Origin: Rostratula benghalensis
Lineage: Eukaryota > Chordata > Aves > Charadriiformes > Rostratulidae
Assembly (NCBI GenBank): GCA_013399305.1
Contig: VXAI01000277.1
Location: 1 to 64,000 of the forward strand
Direction: 5' to 3'
DNA length: 64,000 bases
A program made the position numbers and the translations under genes. Shown piece after piece: positions 49,801 through 62,500 of this stretch. The notes below the pieces were generated by a model. The model saw only the letters and a list, made by a program, of their open reading frames with translations, searched no databases and was not told the DNA's origin. Every line of letters starts with the position of its first letter. Position 1 is the first letter of the stretch.

Positions 49801-52800
49801 CACAACTAGAAGTAAGAGTGCTGCAGGTAACAACAGTACCTCTGCTACCCCAGCATTTCTAGCTCAGAAAGCAGCAGTGTTTACTTCAAGGCTCTGCAGG
49901 CATCCAGGGTGTTGCTGTTCCCATGTCATCGTGGCTTTGCATCTCCTGGGTCCCAAGCTGTGCAAGTACTCATCCCCAGGCTCCAACTACCTCTCCCGTG
50001 GCCATGCAGGTACCTTCACCTTCTCTTAAGGGTATATATGTCTTCTGTGCAGCAGTGTGCTGATTAACAGAAGAAAGTTGCATAGTCCAGGGAAGACGGA
50101 AGCAGGTTACAGACAAGTTAGCTGGCATGGGCACAGGGACTGCTGCAGCTTGAATCTTTTGCGTTTTCTGTTTGGTGTTTTTGTGACAGTTCTCCTCTGT
50201 TTCTTCTGCTGCATCTCCATGTTTCAGGCTTTGAGTATTTGACACAACTCCAAGGGAGAGAAACCAGGCTTCTGAAAGCAGATTCGGTATAAATTTCAGG
50301 TATGCAGGACAACCAGGAACTAGTGCCACCAAGCCCCTTGGAGCATCCCCTAAGGAGAAGGAACATCTGCAGGTGTGTGGCTACTGCAAAGGACAAAACC
50401 TTGCTCCTGTACCCAGGGGTCTCTGGTCCTTGAGTGGTGTGGTGTCTCGGTGTACCTGGAAATAATACCAATGTTACTTTAACTATATGCAAAGTTCATT
50501 GCACTTCCAGGTTCTGGAAGGAGATTAATATCAGGTCTCTCACTTGCCTCTGGGATCCATGAGGAACCCCCAGAAGCTGGCACGTTGCATGTTGTTTTGA
50601 GAGTGTACAGGCTTGAGGTTCAAAGGTTTCCTTTGAACTGCCAGCCATTACGTTAAAGGACGACAGGATAAAACAACCACACAGCCAGAGACATGGATTT
50701 TCATTCAGTCTCAGATACTGTGGCACAGCACACCAAGGTGAGCTCATCAGACATGCTCCTCTCGCCAAAATACTGTTTCCTAGTAAAGCAGATATTTTTT
50801 CTTAAAGTACATGGCCTATTTAGATTTTCCTTTGAAGAAGCAAACTTGGGACCTAGAAGTCAGGCTGGCTCAGTGCCTGCACAAATGGCAGAGCTCCAGA
50901 GCCACACACACAGGTGGCTCTGGGGTAACGGGGACGTTTCACAATGCCAAGACTCTGCTCAGTTTACATTATGCCTCCCACAGTATCTCCCTATGCTGCA
51001 GCTAAAAATCCTATCCTTGAGAAGAACTTATTGATTTGGCAGAGGATGAGAAGATGAGGCAACATACTTATGTCCTGACTCACCTCCATGGCAGAAATCT
51101 TGCATTTCCTATAAGGCTTACTATCGCGATCAACGGCAGAATGATCAGGTTGATGTTTCAGCCACTGAAGAGACTCCTTGACAGTTTTCCGTGTCTTTTT
51201 GACACACTGATGTAATACTGCCCTTCAAGAACAATTTGCAGCATCCACAGCTCATAAATAACTCATGTGAGAATTATTAGTTAGAAGACCTTCTAGAGAA
51301 ACAAATGTCCAGGAAGACACCTACTATATCTTTATTTGCTGGCAATTGTGAACAATTTTGTCTTCCACGTAGATGAAATACTCCAAATGTTTCAACCTGG
51401 CAGCAGGTCAGAGAAGGCAGAAGCATTTAATGTCAGAACAGATTTAATGCCATGTTGAGATTTCAGATCTGAACTTCTGCTGCCTTATATCTTCAGTGAT
51501 ATTTTCTCTCATCAAAGTGGAGGCCAGCTCTACTACCTGGAGAACCCCAAATATCCTGCCAAGTGTGACATGGATGAGAAAATAATTGGTTGCCAAGAGA
51601 AATTGAGGAGTAATGTCAGTGAATCCAGCAAGTTTCTTGAGAGACCTGCTCTCTTACTGTCAAGCCCTGTAGCATAGTGCACGGTGGCTGAAAAGGAGAC
51701 ATGGAAGGTCCAGCATCCTCCTGTGTTAGTGCACATGAAAGACAATGTGGGTTACTGCTACGGGCTGGCCCATCTTGGTTAGTGTTGTGGGTTGCATCTG
51801 CAGTCTTATTTTAATTTTGTTGTAGCTGCTAAGCAAAGATAAAGCAAATAAACTGGCAGACATCTCATGTAAGAGCAGAAATTAAAAGGGTTATCCGGTC
51901 ACCAGCATAGAGATCTTTGTTGTATTTACTTGCAAGACTGTTATTTTTTCAGACGAAACAGTGCATGAGACTTTCGATGTCAAAGTGCTTGTGAAACAAA
52001 TTTGTATTTTGTGCTTCACTGCATAAAAGTTATTAAGGGGGAGGGTCATGTTTTTCCTTCCTCTCTCTCTACCTCAGAAAGAAATTCCAGGGTCAGTTGT
52101 TTTATTTCCTGGGGAGAGGGGTGTTGCAAGGGAGAGATCAGTGAAAATCACTGCTATCTTGGAAGAAGCCCTGTTGTGTATCTGGTGTCTGTACATGGAG
52201 CAAAGCAGATGCTGTCAGACTTTCCCAATTAGGACTGTGACATGGGTGAAATAAACAATTCTTCTTTCTCACAGAGAGCTGTAACCCCAGTTCATTAATC
52301 AGCCATCACTCAGACAGGCTCCAGCGAGGAATGCTGATAGCATTGCAGCCGGAGCAAGCAGGCTGCAGCAGGGAGAGCGATGCTGACAACACCCTGTGCC
52401 ACAGCTCCCACCGCAGGGGCTACCAGCATCAAACCCTGCCATGTCTCAATACTTTTCTATATCCTAAAGGTGAACTACAGGCGATCTCGGATCTGGCTCT
52501 GAACTTTTAAACAAAGGGACCTTTAATATCTCAACAGGACAGAGCCAGGAGCCCCTTCAGCCTATATGAAAGGCTGTCATAATTAAAACCAAACAGAAAC
52601 CATCTGAATTCCTTATTAGGGACACTTACTAGAACAACTTTAACCAATGAGTAGCCTAGAAAGCTTTTAATGTTTACAGATGTTGACGGGAGTGTATATA
52701 CAAAGGTTTTCTTGGTTAATGCTCAGGGGCCAGATTTGAAACCAGTATAAACTGAGGGTGGGATGCTGTGGCTGTGGCTGAGCCCAAAACATGGCTTGTT

Positions 52801-53480
52801 TTAGTGCCTTTCTTTGTTCATGTTATACCTGAGAAAACAGAGGGGGAAAAAGGAATCAAAAAAGAACAACCAAAAAATGAACTGGAAATCTGCCCCTTAT
52901 TTGTAAATTATCTTTCTGGGTTATTTTCCAGTCATCAGAATTGGACAAACTCCAGAAATACTTATCTTCACCTTTCTATTGGGGAGAAAAAAGAATTTAC
53001 AAAAGCATTCTGCCACCTCTCATGTGGTATTAACAGAACTGATGCAGTTAACTTATGGTATTAATGGATAAACATATGTACATATTACGTCTCCAAAATT
53101 CCTAAATTCCCTTACAAGTAGGAACAGAAATGACACCAAACATTATTTTCTTATATGCCAGACCACAAATACATTAAAATATCCTTCTAAGCTAATAACA
53201 TTTCCAGTATTCTCTTGAGTGTGAAATTTAAGTGTCAGGAACAGTCACAGTAAAGCACACGCAGTGTGTTTCTTAGACAAGCATGAAGGCTGTTAAAGGA
53301 ACTACAAAACTGGATCTGTGACTTTGTTCAATAAAATCATGATACAATAATCAATTGAGAATGTGAGGGTGCCATTAATTCAAAAGAATTCACATTATAA
53401 CTCTTTTTTCCTTGTATTTACAGTATTAGGAAATGGATTTGAAAATAAAGAAATATTTTGTGTGCGTAAAGCTACATGCA
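46810..53480. other. No recognisable gene
   Basis: The longest repeat-poor stretch in the window. Frames up to 124 codons overlap on both strands at 50.0-50.5 kb and look like chance. A GC-richer 120-bp patch lies at 52.32-52.44 kb. Confidence 0.55.
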
Positions 53481-53485
53481 TGACT

Positions 53486-53512
53486 GCGCGTGTGTGTATA
53501 TATGTATATATG
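53486..53512. repeat. TG/TA dinucleotide repeat
   Basis: gcgcgtgtgtgtatatatgt continuing as atatatgc: a short alternating purine-pyrimidine tract. Confidence 0.85.
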
Positions 53513-53573
53513 CAAATATTCCTAGTTTGTTACATTAAGCTTTTTAGTGACATAACTCCCATTTAAGTTATAA

Positions 53574-53632
53574 ATTATTATCATTATTATTATTATTATT
53601 AACAACAACAACAGTAGTAGCAGTGGTAGTAA
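53574..53632. repeat. Compound trinucleotide repeat (ATT)n(AAC)n(AGT)n
   Basis: A TTA run to 53600 passes into AAC units (53600-53613) and then AGT/AGC/GGT units to about 53632. Consecutive blocks differ by single substitutions in the unit. Confidence 0.9.
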
Positions 53633-56600
53633 AGCAGTATTAGTCTACCAGATAAAACCCGCTGTGTATGAACTTGAGAAAATTCCCTTCAGATATAAAC
53701 TAAAATGCCTTATTTACCCCCTACATAAAAATTATATGAGTTCAGACAAGCACCAACATTCCTTCCACAACTAAAGCATTGTTCTTAAAAGATAAGGACA
53801 TGGATGAAACAGACCGTTGTGTGTGACTTGGAAAAAGCCTGACACTGCATACAAAATGTCAAGGTATTTATAGAAAATAAAATTCAAGGCAAAGCCAAAG
53901 TATGGTTGTCAACATAGATCATTTCCCAGGAACAAGGTTCAGTGCCATTGACATTATATGCTGTTGAAGTCAGTTCCATCCCCCAGATGGTGCATGAAGG
54001 AGAGTTGTTATTGGCTAGAAAAATGTTACTTCTGGGTGAGGGGTGCAATTACTCTTTTTTGCAAGGGATTCACTGCTTACATGCTGGTACCTTGGAAATG
54101 CACCAAGGCTTTGGTGTTGCCCCATTGCAGTATGGTGCCAAGCAGGTCCCTGGCTGATGCCAGCCTCTGGCTCCTGGGTGCCATGCACTGCTCCCAGGTG
54201 ACATGGAAGAACACTTCCTAAACCACAAACTGCCCGCTGACACACGTCTGGCTGACAGAGGCCTACATGTCCCTTGCATCTCCCTGTGGCATCCATGCCT
54301 TGGAACTGGCTGCAGGGGACTGCCTGGGTGGGGACAACATGCTTCTGTGGGGATTGTTGGGGATGCAGACCCCCCACTCTGGGCAGGGCTCTGCTGCTGT
54401 GTGCACAGGCACCCACCACCAGCCTTTCTGCGCCCCGGGCTGAGTTAGCAACTTCTTCAAAGCCAGGGCTGCTGCTTCAGGAGGTTTCATCAGATGCAGG
54501 CATTAGTCTGACTGACTTCAAAGACCCACTGGAAATGTCACGACATGGTACATATTGTAGGCTACCATTCCCATCAGGTGTGCTGCGACACTACCTAGCC
54601 AGCTTCAAAGCAGGCGAGACTTGCTACCATATGTTTTCAAGCACACTGCCACATTTAGAGATGCTGATGTCATGAGACTGAAAAAAAAAGAGAAAGGTGA
54701 GGAAGATTTGGGTCTTGATATCTGATGCACCTGGAAATGAGCTTTCTCTTCCCCAAAGTTGTAGTGTGCCTGTTTCTCTCCAGGCTTTCCTCAGAGAGCG
54801 TAACCAGTGTCCTCATAACTCAGCTGACCCTCAGCTGGATACAGAATGGCAATGGAGATGCGCTGAAATCTGAGTCCTCAGAAAAGTTGTGTAGCTGAGA
54901 TGTTTCCACCAAGCTGGCATGGCTCTAGAAGCAAAGGACAGCCTATCCCTGACGCCTTCCAGCCGGCTGGCCATCTCTGGTGGGAACTCTGCGCTGGATT
55001 GCGGTACTAGTTCCTGTCAAAGGGACATACCTCGTCCTCAGTTAGACAGACACAAAGGCTCCCATCAGTACCCCAGGGACAAGCTCTGCTCCACAGTGTC
55101 TGTGCACTGCTGCTGCTGCACAGAGTGGGAAAAATATTCCCATAGCGTGTGGAAGACTGCTCAAAGCAACCACGGAGATACATTTCATCGTAATACATAA
55201 ATTAAGGGAAGAGCTTAGAGTTCATAAATAGTCTAATTAACCTAAATCCTTTATTTTGCTTTAGCTGTAAGAAGCTCTGGATTATTAGCTAGTTTTTCGT
55301 GCCAAACAAAATCTTTTTTGCTGCTTCATTACTGACCCAGCAAAGTTAAGTGGTGTCATTTTTATTGAAAAAACATGGTCAAGCGTGTCACAAACTGAGA
55401 AGCAGTAATGTAATTTGCTACTGCTCTGCTTCAAGCACTGAGAGAACACAAACAAGTTTAGCTAAAAAATGAAGACTGCCAAAAGCTATGTTTCTGTTCT
55501 GTATTGGCTGTGTTTTGGAGATGAAAGAGGAAGAATACTGTATTTTGAAACTAGAAAGACTTACAAATATAAATCAAAATCTGCCTGCTCTGCAGCATTT
55601 AGTTAGTACTTTCCTGAATCTGTTGTTATTGTGCTGGCTATATCATGGGCCCAATCTTTTCATTTTGTTTATATTTTCCTAATGCAAATTGTGACTCCTA
55701 CCCTGGGAACATGACAAAATCTTTCTACACAAATGCAAATAAGACAGGAAGCTCATGGTTTCCACAAAGCAGCTTTGACTCTTACTAGATGTGATAATTT
55801 TGTTACCAGGGTCCCAGACATCATAGTGAGCCAGACTAATCAGCCATGAGGGTTCCTGTCCACCCATGGAAAGTGGCTCATCTGAACAAGGTCCAGTTTT
55901 CTATTCGTCCTCCCAGGCCAAGATATGCAGCTTTTCCTTGCCGAGCATGAGTTTCACAGAAGCAGATAAGTGATCTCAATCTCTGCCTTCGTTCTACCAC
56001 TGGCAAGGTCCAAAATAGAACTCCTGATCAGTTGTCTTCAGCCGACCCCAAGAGGCGCATCAGCCTGTGCAATTGACTGCTCAGCCCCTCTAATCCTGCT
56101 GTGCCTGCACAGCATTTGCAGACACCCCTGTGCAGCAGCAAGCTTGTGGGCAGCAGCAACCTCCACAAGGCAAACCAGTGGAGTGTTTACCCAACTTCTT
56201 GGGTGGGTTTTACATTCAGCAGAATATTGTGCTTTCCCAGCCATGCTTCTCCCACGTCCTGAGCTGCCTGGTTTCAAACACAGCAAGGTTTTTCTGCTCC
56301 ATTCAGCAAAGGAGGTAGCCACTGCAGTTTGACAAAGCCTTTCCAAGGAGCACATTTCTTTGTGAAATTTGCTGGTGTCCCTAAGTGCAAGATCACTCTT
56401 TTAAATAAGACCTTCAGATCCTAAAGTTGTCTAATTACATGCCTTCATCACGTTAACTTTCAGCTCCTGATGTCTTGTCAATTCTATGCCAAAAGATGCT
56501 ACAAAGCAGACAAGTCAAAGCTACACTGTGGCTGATCACCTGGTACCAGAGGAAAACACATTCAGATAAGATATGCGCCATTGTAGTGAAGGCATGGGTG

Positions 56601-56851
56601 AGATTTATGGTTAGCGTGTGGGGGGCTGAGCCCTTTTATACCAAGGAAAGAAAAACAGATCCAAGGCAAAGTAGCCAGGGCTGGATATTACTGTGATATG
56701 GGGCCTGCTCAATGGCTCAGATTTTCTTCTGGCACGTGATAGTGTTTTTCCACAAAAAAGGCCAGAATTACCTTCTCCACAGTCACCTACTCTCTGCTTC
56801 TGAGAAACACATGCATTCACCCATGAATGCATGGGCTTTACTGAGTGGGTC

Positions 56852-56887
56852 AAAAAAAAAAAAGGGGGGGGAGGGGGGGGAAAGAGG
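56852..56887 (+). repeat. A12-G8-A-G8 homopurine tract
   Basis: Twelve A (56852-56863), eight G, one A, eight G (56873-56880), then AAAGAGG; 36 purines in a row. Confidence 0.92.
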
Positions 56888-57107
56888 CTGGAAATTTTAT
56901 TTAGGAACAAATTGCCCTCTGTCTATACCCATTGGGCCAAAACACATGTAAAATTTCTATCAGAAGTCAATGGGCTCATCATTTGTCTGTACCAAGGTTT
57001 GTCAGTCAGAGAAGCTCAGCTCTTGGTGCCTGCCTTTACTTTGTGCCTTGGTTTCACTACAGGTGGACACGTGTAAGTTGCTCCAGCAACACATAAAAAC
57101 ATGGAGA

Positions 57108-57127
57108 TTTTTTTTTTTAAAAAAAAA
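57108..57127. repeat. T11A9 palindromic tract
   Basis: Eleven T are followed directly by nine A, a self-complementary AT palindrome. Confidence 0.9.
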
Positions 57128-57170
57128 TTGATCTGATCATCAGACACAGGTCATCAAAAGGTTGGTGGAA

Positions 57171-57292
57171 TGGGACCTAATTAATTATATTTATCATATA
57201 TGGAAGAAATGAAATAAAAATGTGAATTTCTGAAAAGAATGATAAAGTGAACCTTCGTTTGGGATTAGAAATAGGCAGTTGGGACCTAATTA
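57171..57292. repeat. Spaced direct repeat tgggacctaatta
   Basis: The 13-mer occurs at 57171-57183 and 57280-57292, 109 bp apart, with unrelated sequence between. Confidence 0.7.
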
Positions 57293-57995
57293 TACAATGC
57301 AATTTCTGAGTAAGCAGATCCTGCAGGAAGAAATGCTGTGCAAAAATAAATCTGCTGCTTAGAAAGTAATATATGAGTTATAACATAAAGGATTTGGACT
57401 CCTAATAGAAAGGTATTTAGAGACTAATACCAATGTTGGCTGTTGTTCAAAGCCTGCCCATTGAAAAGAAAATAATAATGATAGATTAATAACATGAGCA
57501 TTATTGAACAGATGATGCCAGTAGGACTGGGAAAAAGGAAATGTCACAGGTCCCCTCTCCCATAAAGAAGGAGCCCATCATGAGCTACCAGAGGACAGAT
57601 TCCCCATGAGATTTGGGGTCTACATCCCCTCCTTACCCCATCTGTGCAGGGAGCTGAGGTGCGAAGGTGCCAGGCTGTGTGAGGGAGGAACAGCTGGTAC
57701 CTCCTGTACAACAACAATACTTGGCCTCAGGAAGCTGAGCCTGGAGGTGCCCAGACCAGGTTGTGCCCCCCAGCACTCAGGCTGGGTCCACTACAATGCA
57801 CAGGAGCTCCTGCCTATCTGGGTCTTCCTCTTTCTGCCCCTGGAAAACAAAGCCTGGGGATGGAAAAAAACAGTGGAGACCAGCCATTTGAGGAGCATTG
57901 GGCTTCCAACATGCTTTCTGTATGTGGTAAATATGTGGAGAACACCCTAGTGGCCTTTTATGAGTTTACATCCAGTCTTGTACTTTCATGCCCGC

Positions 57996-58455
57996 AGAAG
58001 GAAGGAAGGAAGGAAGGAAGGAAGGAAGGAAGGAAGGAAGNNNNNNNNNNNNNNNNNNNNNNNNNNNNNNNNNNNNNNNNNNNNNNNNNNNNNNNNNNNN
58101 NNNNNNNNNNNNNNNNNNNNNNNNNNNNNNNNNNNNNNNNNNNNNNNNNNNNNNNNNNNNNNNNNNNNNNNNNNNNNNNNNNNNNNNNNNNNNNNNNNNN
58201 NNNNNNNNNNNNNNNNNNNNNNNNNNNNNNNNNNNNNNNNNNNNNNNNNNNNNNNNNNNNNNNNNNNNNNNNNNNNNNNNNNNNNNNNNNNNNNNNNNNN
58301 NNNNNNNNNNNNNNNNNNNNNNNNNNNNNNNNNNNNNNNNNNNNNNNNNNNNNNNNNNNNNNNNNNNNNNNNNNNNNNNNNNNNNNNNNNNNNNNNNNNN
58401 NNNNNNNNNNNNNNNNNNNNNNNNNNNNNNNNNNNNNNNNNNNNNNNNNNNNNGA

Positions 58456-58547
<92 letters not shown>

Positions 58548-58550
58548 AGG
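57996..58550. repeat. Purine microsatellite (GGAA)n / (GAAA)n with internal assembly gap
   Basis: The left side (57996-58040) is a GGAA array, the right side (58454-58550) is an uninterrupted GAAA array of about 24 units, and 413 N (58041-58453) lie between. All known bases on the + strand are purines. The change of unit, GGAA to GAAA, happens inside the gap. Confidence 0.95.
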
Positions 58551-61080
58551 CACATCTTTTGTCAGTTCATTCCCAGGCTGTTAAGTCATGGGGTTAGATT
58601 TGCGGTACTAGGCAGCTGACATCTCTGCAGCAGCAAAGATGAAAGTCAAACAAAATAATCCAAAGAAGTTCTTAACTGTGACTATTAAGTCCCAAAGGAT
58701 TTATCAGAGTTTACTTCTAGGAGAGACTTCGGCTGAAGTCCATTAAGCAAATTAAAAAGCAGAAGGAAAATAAACACCGATTAATGGAGATAGGAATTTT
58801 ATGAAGGAAAGGAAACAGCCAGAGACCTTGTGACAAAGCTCCTGGGTTGCTATTCAGGTTTTAAGGCCCCCAGACCTTATAAATGGAGGAGATTATTCTC
58901 TTCACATTGCCCTGCTGGTAGTCATAAAAGAGAGTTAATAGAATTTTTTTTCCCCCACTGAGAAGTCCTGTAGAAACTCAAGTAATAATAATCCATAATG
59001 TTTCAGTTCAGTGCGTGACATACAGCCATTTGTTCCTTTGTTTCCAGGCAGGGAATCTAGCTGTAAATCTTGTAGTGACACAGATATTGTACTGGCTCTG
59101 TGGCATTTTATCTCCTGCTGAAACTGAAACCCATCTGAGCGGCTTCCCACACAATTAGGGACTTGCACGTCAGAACAACCAGGCAGGATTTCTATATTTT
59201 TTACTTTGGCATCATGATTAATATTTAATCCAGAGGAGATATCACAGACATGTTTGAAACCTCATTTTGCTTGTTAAAAAATACTTTGAAACCAAGAAAA
59301 TGAGCTAGTTATGTCATTATGGAGCCCTGTTATTTATTATCTTTAGATTGTTTAAATTAAAGCAAATGCTCCTATAAGGGGGAGATTCCTTCTGCTGTTC
59401 CTCTTCTAAGTGATTTTCTAATTTTCATTGGGTTTACTATGCTGTCCGCTTTGATGCTCTGAGCAGTGTTCGTGGCCAAAAACAAAGAGGTACAAGAATG
59501 GTAAGAGACAAGTGAATAAAGACCTCCATCTTGCTGTGTTCAGCCATGCAGTGGTACCAGTCTGTGGGGCAGAAGTGGTTTTCATTGAAAGCTGGAGTTG
59601 CCAACAAGCCAGGAACAAGCACTAATCACTCTTGATGCATACAAAAAAACCCCTCTTCAGGTCCTTGCCACAAGCCTGAGGAAAACAGGCATGCGCATAT
59701 TTCTTTTTATTGTCTTGACTGGAAGACACTTTTGCTAATTTTCTCTGCAGCATCTAATCCAAAACAAGTATGTAATTAATCACTTGCTCATCAATTCAAC
59801 TGTGTGGCAATTTGTTTGCCACATACTCATCCCTGTAGAAATTAACAACATTTTGGACACATTTACTGGAATTTTGTTCATGGGATCCCACCTCTGCCTG
59901 GCTGGATGCACTAGAAACAGTTCTAATATTATTCTTGGTGAGAATGTGATATTTCTCTGTCTGTGCAAATATGAGCTTGAAACATAAAATATACTGCCGA
60001 CAGCAGGTATACTTGCAGGATTATTTTCAGGTGAAACAAAAAATGAACCCCAAAGGGCTGTCCCTGAAAAGCACAGCTACAATGCTCCCTGGCTGTGCTG
60101 GGTCCCTGTTCCCATGGCATGGGGCAGGGCTCACTGGGCTTCATCCCAGGTGACAGGGTGGAAAAGGTCCTGGAAGGGCAAGGATTTGCCAGAAGATGCT
60201 CATCCTAGGCCTGGCACTGAGCCCTGTTGCTGGAGGTACCGATTACTCTAGGTATACCTGTCTTTTTTTTATAGCAGCCCCTATTGCCATTGCCCACAGA
60301 GGATGATCACCAGGGGCAGCACCGGAGCTGCCCCTCGCCTTTGCCCCTTGCTTGCAGGGGTAAATGGTTCTGGTTGCATGGGCACCTGGGCATAATCCAC
60401 CAGGGATGAGGGACTGCACTGCATGACCAGAAAGCAAACCTCTGGCAGCTTTGGTAAAAGAGGGTGCAGAGGGATGAAAAAAGGAAGAAAGGAGGGATGA
60501 GAGAGAAATAGCCCCAAGCAAAGGATTTTAATTCTATTTGTTAAAGAACACATTTGAAGTCTTTCTTCAGATACACTCCTTGGACTTGTAGGATGTGACT
60601 CACTGCATGTGCCTGTCATGGTGTGAAAGGCTGATGTGCAAACTGGGACAAAGGGTCAGTGAGTTTGGGAACAGCAGTGAGGCCACTGCACATCACGGCT
60701 TCTACTCAGAATCTGACCAGCACCAGGGTAAGGGGCTGAGATGTCTGAGCAGCTAAGGCATGTAACCCTTCCCTTAGTGGGTTCTATTTGTTGGCTTGCC
60801 AGTTCCCATGGGACACCTGACCTTTCACCACTAATATAAGAAAACTGCAAAAGGGCAGTGCCTGAAGCTCTGTGTTTTCCATGTCTGCACCAATAAAACC
60901 TCTTTGTGGCCCAGGCTGTCCGGCTCAGCCACTGCATACGTGCATTCCTGCAGGCATGGGTGTGCACACCCCAACCGCAGGAGGGAGCAGCCTGGGGTCA
61001 CCACAGCCAGCCGTGTCACTACCTGCTGGGCAGCTGGCCTCGGATGCCTAACTGAGTTTTACTGGCTGCTTACACCTTGA
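58551..61080. other. No recognisable gene upstream of the lysozyme-like pseudogene
   Basis: 58.6-60.0 kb is AT-rich unique DNA; 60.0-61.1 kb is GC-richer. No start codon in frame with the pseudogene leader is present between the stop at 61078-61080 and the leader, and no clear promoter was seen. Confidence 0.55.
60313..60334. repeat. GC-rich 8-bp stem-loop
   Basis: ggggcagc (60313-60320) and gctgcccc (60327-60334) flank accgga. Confidence 0.8.
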
Positions 61081-61110
61081 TTTTGTTTTTCACTCTGGGG
61101 ATTCCAGTAC

Positions 61111-61266
61111 GTGAGTACCAGCAGTCCTGCAGGGTCTCCCCTGCTGCTGCTGCTGGTCTTGCTGACTGTCATCACCAAAGTCAAGGTGTTCAGGCAGCAC
61201 AAGCTGGCTTACATGCCTCCAGGACGAGCGACTGGATGGCTATGGGGGCTACAGCCTTGCCAACCA
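61111..61266 (+). other. Lysozyme-like pseudogene, exon 1 (leader and mature residues 1-27)
   Basis: The frame is open from just after a stop at 61078-61080 but has no ATG. It encodes PLLLLLVLLTVITKV, a signal-peptide-like core, then mature residue 1 (Lys, 61183) in KVFRQHKLAYMPP. One extra base at about 61222 shifts the frame; after it DERLDGYGGYSLAN continues to residue 27 (61262-61264). Allowing for that base, spacing from residue 1 to residue 27 matches hen lysozyme without any other gap. Cys6 is His (61198-61200). The codon for Trp28, which is split by intron 1 in this family, has become CAC or part of it, and the donor reads like a damaged version (caagtt in place of gtaagt). Confidence 0.85.
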
Positions 61267-61371
61267 CAAGTTTCAGCCCCCTGTGTGCCCACAGCCTTTC
61301 CTTCCCAGCTGCTGCCATCACCATAGAAGGCAGCTGTGGCACAGATTGAGTGCTTTCTGCCCCTACCCAAG

Positions 61372-61524
61372 GGTCTTCATGACCTTTTACAAAAGCACCT
61401 TCAGAATGGCAGCTCAGAGCATCAAAGCGGATAGCAGTGCTGATTACAGCATCTTGCAGATCAGCAGCCAGCTATGCACATGACCACGGCCACTCAAATA
61501 ACTGCTGCAGGATGGCTTGCAGGG
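61372..61524 (+). other. Lysozyme-like pseudogene, exon 2 (residues 29-81, active-site region)
   Basis: An acceptor AG at 61370-61371 is followed by one base (end of codon 28) and VFMTFYKSTF, then DSSADYSILQISS, colinear with the lysozyme residues 29-60. Codon 35, catalytic Glu in active lysozymes, is AAA (61391-61393), one transition from GAA. Codon 52 is GAT (61442-61444), so catalytic Asp52 is kept. Cys30 is Phe. The frame runs into TGA at 61481-61483, but shifting frame at about 61476 restores HDHGHSNNCCRMAC, matching the region of Cys76 and Cys80. The exon then ends in AGG G followed by GTACCA, a plausible donor. The stop is therefore a product of a frameshift. Confidence 0.9.
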
Positions 61525-62236
61525 GTACCACAGCAGCGCTCCTCCAGAGCCAGCCCCAGGAACAGAGACAGGAGCCTGAGCCATCCCGCTCTGCCCAACT
61601 TCAACCTCTGGCCAAAATGGAGCTGCAGGCATACACGAGGACCAACCTGGGCAACTTGATGCTTGTGGTTGCAGGGAGTTGCTGGGTGTGTGGGTAGCCA
61701 TGTTGACTCCTGAGGCTGGGGAGTGAGAGGCCATGGCAGTTGCCAGAGGTGTTTCTCACAGGCACCTTAGCATCACTATAATCACTGCCTCCAGACCTCC
61801 AGGGTTTCTTTTTGCACCTCTGGGCCAGCTCCTTACCTTTTCCCCTTATCCATCCTTTCCTATCCTGGCATACTGGGAACTCCAGAGCTCTCTGGGTGTT
61901 TTGACTGTGGCTGGAAGACAGACCATCTTGATTTGGGTGGGTTGTGGTACGGGGCTGGATGAGATAAATGCATGCCCCTGGTTGTGGAGTCAATAGCTGA
62001 GGAAGCGATCACCCAAGGCTGTATTGCTGCCAGGCAGATCCAGGTCTTGGCTCAGGGTTTACCACTAGAGAGGAGCACCCAGGCAGAAATGGGAAGGGTT
62101 TTGCTATATCTGACCAGCAGACATCCTGCTATGTGATAAAATCCAAGGTCTAGGAGGTTCGGACTGGACCTCCTGTTCCTCTTCAGACCAAAACCTCCTT
62201 TCCAGATAGGCAGAAAAGCTCCCTAAGAGTGTTGGG

Positions 62237-62270
62237 GTTTTTTGCTTTTTTCTTTTTTTCTTTTTTTCCC
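62237..62270. repeat. Polypyrimidine tract
   Basis: T runs broken by C or G: ttttttgcttttttcttttt continuing as ttctttttttccc. It lies in intron 2 of the lysozyme-like pseudogene. Confidence 0.8.
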
Positions 62271-62500
62271 AGCAGAGCAAGCAGAAAGGCATTGAACTAT
62301 CATAACCATAGATGGGTCTGCCTCCCATTTTCCTCCCTCCTTCCATTTTTCTCTCTCTCACATGTCATTCCAGAGGGATCCAACCTCACACCAATGCCCA
62401 GGGGTGCCTGACTTCCCTTCCTGCACCCAGCAAGGAAACCTGCTCTGGGCTGGTGTCCTGTCTGTGAGTGAGGACAGGAGCTGTGCTTCTCTCCATGCAG

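Larger units (their letters stand above)
53640..57990. other. No recognisable gene
   Basis: A GC-richer section at 54.0-54.7 kb stays open on both strands for up to 134 codons but has no recognisable domain. The remainder is AT-rich with homopurine and T/A tracts near 57 kb. Confidence 0.55.

Noticed and set aside
53942..54675. Cluster of open frames on both strands, considered as a possible pseudogene
   Set aside because: No ordered match to a family could be found in any frame, unlike the lysozyme-like locus.
61758..61951. An apparent lysozyme exon 3 and exon 4 (HLSITIITAS, and IWVGCG) close behind exon 2
   Set aside because: The resemblance is weak and needs frame changes. A much better exon 3, with acceptor, phase and sequence all matching, lies at 62501-62576, so this interval is intron 2.
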